Assembly: GCF_000934845.1 (NCBI RefSeq)
Contig: NZ_JXIQ01000033.1
Location: 1 to 48,431 of the forward strand
Direction of reading: 5' to 3'
From: Mesobacillus subterraneus
GTDB taxonomy: Bacteria > Bacillota > Bacilli > Bacillales > Cytobacillaceae
DNA: 48,431 bases
This document shows, in pieces, positions 47,117 through 48,431 of the stretch. The position numbers and the translations under genes are program-made. The notes beneath the pieces were generated by a model. It saw nothing but the letters and a program-made list of their open reading frames with translations. It was not told the DNA's origin and did not search any database. Within the stretch, counting starts at the first letter, position 1, and each line of letters starts with the position of its first letter.

Positions 47117-48193
47117 TTGCGCGTACTAGTAGATAACTTAAGAGAGGGCAGTATCCTCACTGAAGATGTTCTAAGTAAAACGAATAGACCCATCATGAGC
47201 AAGAACACTGTTTTATCAGAGCATCTAATCAATATTTTGAAAATTTTCCTGGTGAAAGAAGTGAATGTAGAGAAAACACTTGTAAATGGAATGCCGTACT
47301 CAACTCCAACAACCGGAAAAGATAGTGTGGATGACGACAAGCCTGATCGAACGTTTGTTGGTTTGTTTTTACAGGCCAAGCAGGAATTTAAGAAAGAATT
47401 CATTTCTTGGCAATCAGGGATGCCAATTAATATTGCCAAACTAAGATCGATCGTTTTGCCGCTTATTGAGCAAACTGATATGAATTCGGCGGATATATTC
47501 CATCTGCATCATTATACCAGCAAGACGGAATATCTGTATGATCACCCTTTGGCGGTAGGAATCATCAGTGCGTTCATCGCAAAAAAAATCAATTACAGCA
47601 AAGGAGAAGTGGCTCAAATCGCGCTTGCTGGATGTTTATCGGATTGCGGCATGGCGAAAATCAGTCCAAGCCTTCTGAACAAAAGCACCGCTTTAACAGT
47701 GGAGGAATTTGAGGAAATCAAAAAACATCCAACCTTCAGTTATCAGATGGTCAAAAACAGCCCGTTGCTGAAGGATACTTCCAAGCTTGCCATTTTGCAT
47801 CATCATGAAAGGATGGATGGTAGCGGCTATCCTTTCGGCGAAAAGGCAAGCAGAATCCACCCATATGCGAAAGTTCTTGCAGTGGCTGATTCCTTTCACG
47901 CAATGACTTCTGAAAGAATTTACAAGCCAAAGCATTCCCCGTTTAAAGTGCTGGAAACGATCAATGAAGATTTGTTCGGAGAGTTTGATATTACCGTTTT
48001 GAAGGCATTAAGTACAGCGATCATGAATTATTCGGTTGGCACGAAAATCCGCCTCTCTAACGGACAATCGGCAGAAATTATTTTTGTAGACGAAAAAAAT
48101 CCAGCAAGGCCACTAGTAAAATTGCTAGAGTCAAAGCAAATTCTTGCTTTAGAAAAACACAGATATTTACATATCGAGGAGATCATCCATTAA
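47117..48193 (+). CDS. HD-GYP domain protein with degenerate HD dyad
   Basis: About 358 aa. The start is set at TTG 47117 because GGAGG is only two bases from ATG 47111 but eight from the TTG. The N-terminal part (1-105) is not recognised beyond the family. The C-terminal HD-GYP region has H143 (YDHPLAVG), H204 (KKHP), HHERMDGSGYP (229-239) and ADSFHAMTSERIYK, all typical. The metal-binding HD is replaced by S175-D176 (LSDCGMAKI), so c-di-GMP hydrolysis is doubtful; it may be a binding or scaffold protein. It sits between gyrA and an rRNA operon. Confidence 0.88.
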   Translation: MRVLVDNLREGSILTEDVLSKTNRPIMSKNTVLSEHLINILKIFLVKEVNVEKTLVNGMPYSTPTTGKDSVDDDKPDRTFVGLFLQAKQEFKKEFISWQSGMPINIAKLRSIVLPLIEQTDMNSADIFHLHHYTSKTEYLYDHPLAVGIISAFIAKKINYSKGEVAQIALAGCLSDCGMAKISPSLLNKSTALTVEEFEEIKKHPTFSYQMVKNSPLLKDTSKLAILHHHERMDGSGYPFGEKASRIHPYAKVLAVADSFHAMTSERIYKPKHSPFKVLETINEDLFGEFDITVLKALSTAIMNYSVGTKIRLSNGQSAEIIFVDEKNPARPLVKLLESKQILALEKHRYLHIEEIIH

Positions 48194-48222
48194 AAGCTGG
48201 CTATGTATGCCCAGCTTTTTTA
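48192..48222 (+). terminator. Terminator of the HD-GYP gene
   Basis: AAAAGCTGG (48192-48200) and CCAGCTTTT (48211-48219) form a perfect 9-bp stem with a T-run; it overlaps the last codon. Confidence 0.88.
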
Positions 48223-48328
48223 AAATTTAATAGAGAATAGGTATTGCTTTCTAGATATTTTCCTGCTATAATTTTCAAAGTCAGTGACAAAACAACCATG
48301 TTCATGAAATTCTTCTTAAAAAAAGTTA

Positions 48329-48358
48329 TTGACATAAATAGAATGAAAATGTTATATT
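48329..48358 (+). promoter_or_regulatory. rRNA operon promoter
   Basis: -35 TTGACA (48329-48334), 18-base spacer, -10 TATATT (48353-48358), with an A/T-rich UP-like tract just upstream. A boxA sequence follows. It should drive an rrn operon whose 16S gene lies beyond the window. Confidence 0.85.
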
Positions 48359-48391
48359 TATAAAGTCGCTTCTGAGCGGCGCACACAAAAT

Positions 48392-48404
48392 TGTTCTTTG
48401 AAAA
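48392..48404 (+). other. rRNA leader boxA antitermination site
   Basis: TGTTCTTTGAAAA at 48392-48404, then CTAAACAAAC, is the usual Bacillus rRNA leader just before 16S rRNA. It binds NusB/NusE. The window ends 27 bases later. Confidence 0.85.
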
Positions 48405-48431
48405 CTAAACAAACAAGCGTCAACAAACAAT

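Overview
The window is the replication-origin region of a spore-forming, low-GC Gram-positive bacterium of the Bacillaceae. Gene order and protein sequences resemble the Bacillus subtilis origin, and yyaC, spoIIIJ, jag, soj/spo0J, noc and remB point to an endospore former. The species is not fixed; an environmental Bacillus-type lineage (Bacillus/Mesobacillus/Cytobacillus) is a guess. The sequence appears to be one continuous stretch with no sign of an assembly break.

Layout. (1) 1-2960, accessory: the 3' part of an IS1380-type insertion sequence, then a two-gene cassette of an unrecognised protein followed by an XRE-HTH/ImmA-IrrE metalloprotease-domain regulator, sitting beside the 3' end of rlmH. 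(2) 2995-10680: rlmH, a 53-residue CxxH/CxxC protein, htrC and the walRKHIJ cell-wall stress operon. (3) 10987-16102: an M23 cell-wall hydrolase, tRNA-Phe, purA with a PurR operator, and dnaC. (4) 16103-22133: rplI, gdpP, yybS, rpsR, ssb, rpsF and ychF. (5) 22134-27481: a 53-bp tandem repeat array, a molybdopterin oxidoreductase, yyzM, an MscS channel, yyaC and a DUF554 membrane protein. (6) 27558-37229: spo0J-soj, noc, rsmG, mnmG, mnmE, jag, spoIIIJ, rnpA, rpmH. (7) 37230-39453: bipartite oriC around dnaA. (8) 39454-48431: dnaN, yaaA, recF, remB, gyrB, gyrA, a degenerate HD-GYP protein, and the promoter and boxA of an rRNA operon cut by the window end.

Genes left of oriC are nearly all on the minus strand and genes right of it on the plus strand, so they run with the replication forks. 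The exceptions are the IS, the two-gene cassette and yyaC. Chromosome-dynamics sites are dense: three parS sites (in walK, between rpsF and ssb, in spo0J), DnaA-box clusters beside rlmH and between mnmE and jag as well as in oriC, and a Soj/Spo0J/Noc set to read them.

The best candidates for something little described are the two-gene cassette (910-2910), a 53-bp tandem array whose units each carry a dyad and a Shine-Dalgarno-led seven-codon reading frame (22310-22628), and a five-copy 20-bp-period iteron-like array next to a DnaA-box cluster (34799-34890). Many starts were moved from the longest open frame to the start with the best ribosome binding site; several are TTG or GTG (dnaA, spoIIIJ, yyzM, soj, mnmE, rlmH, yaaA).
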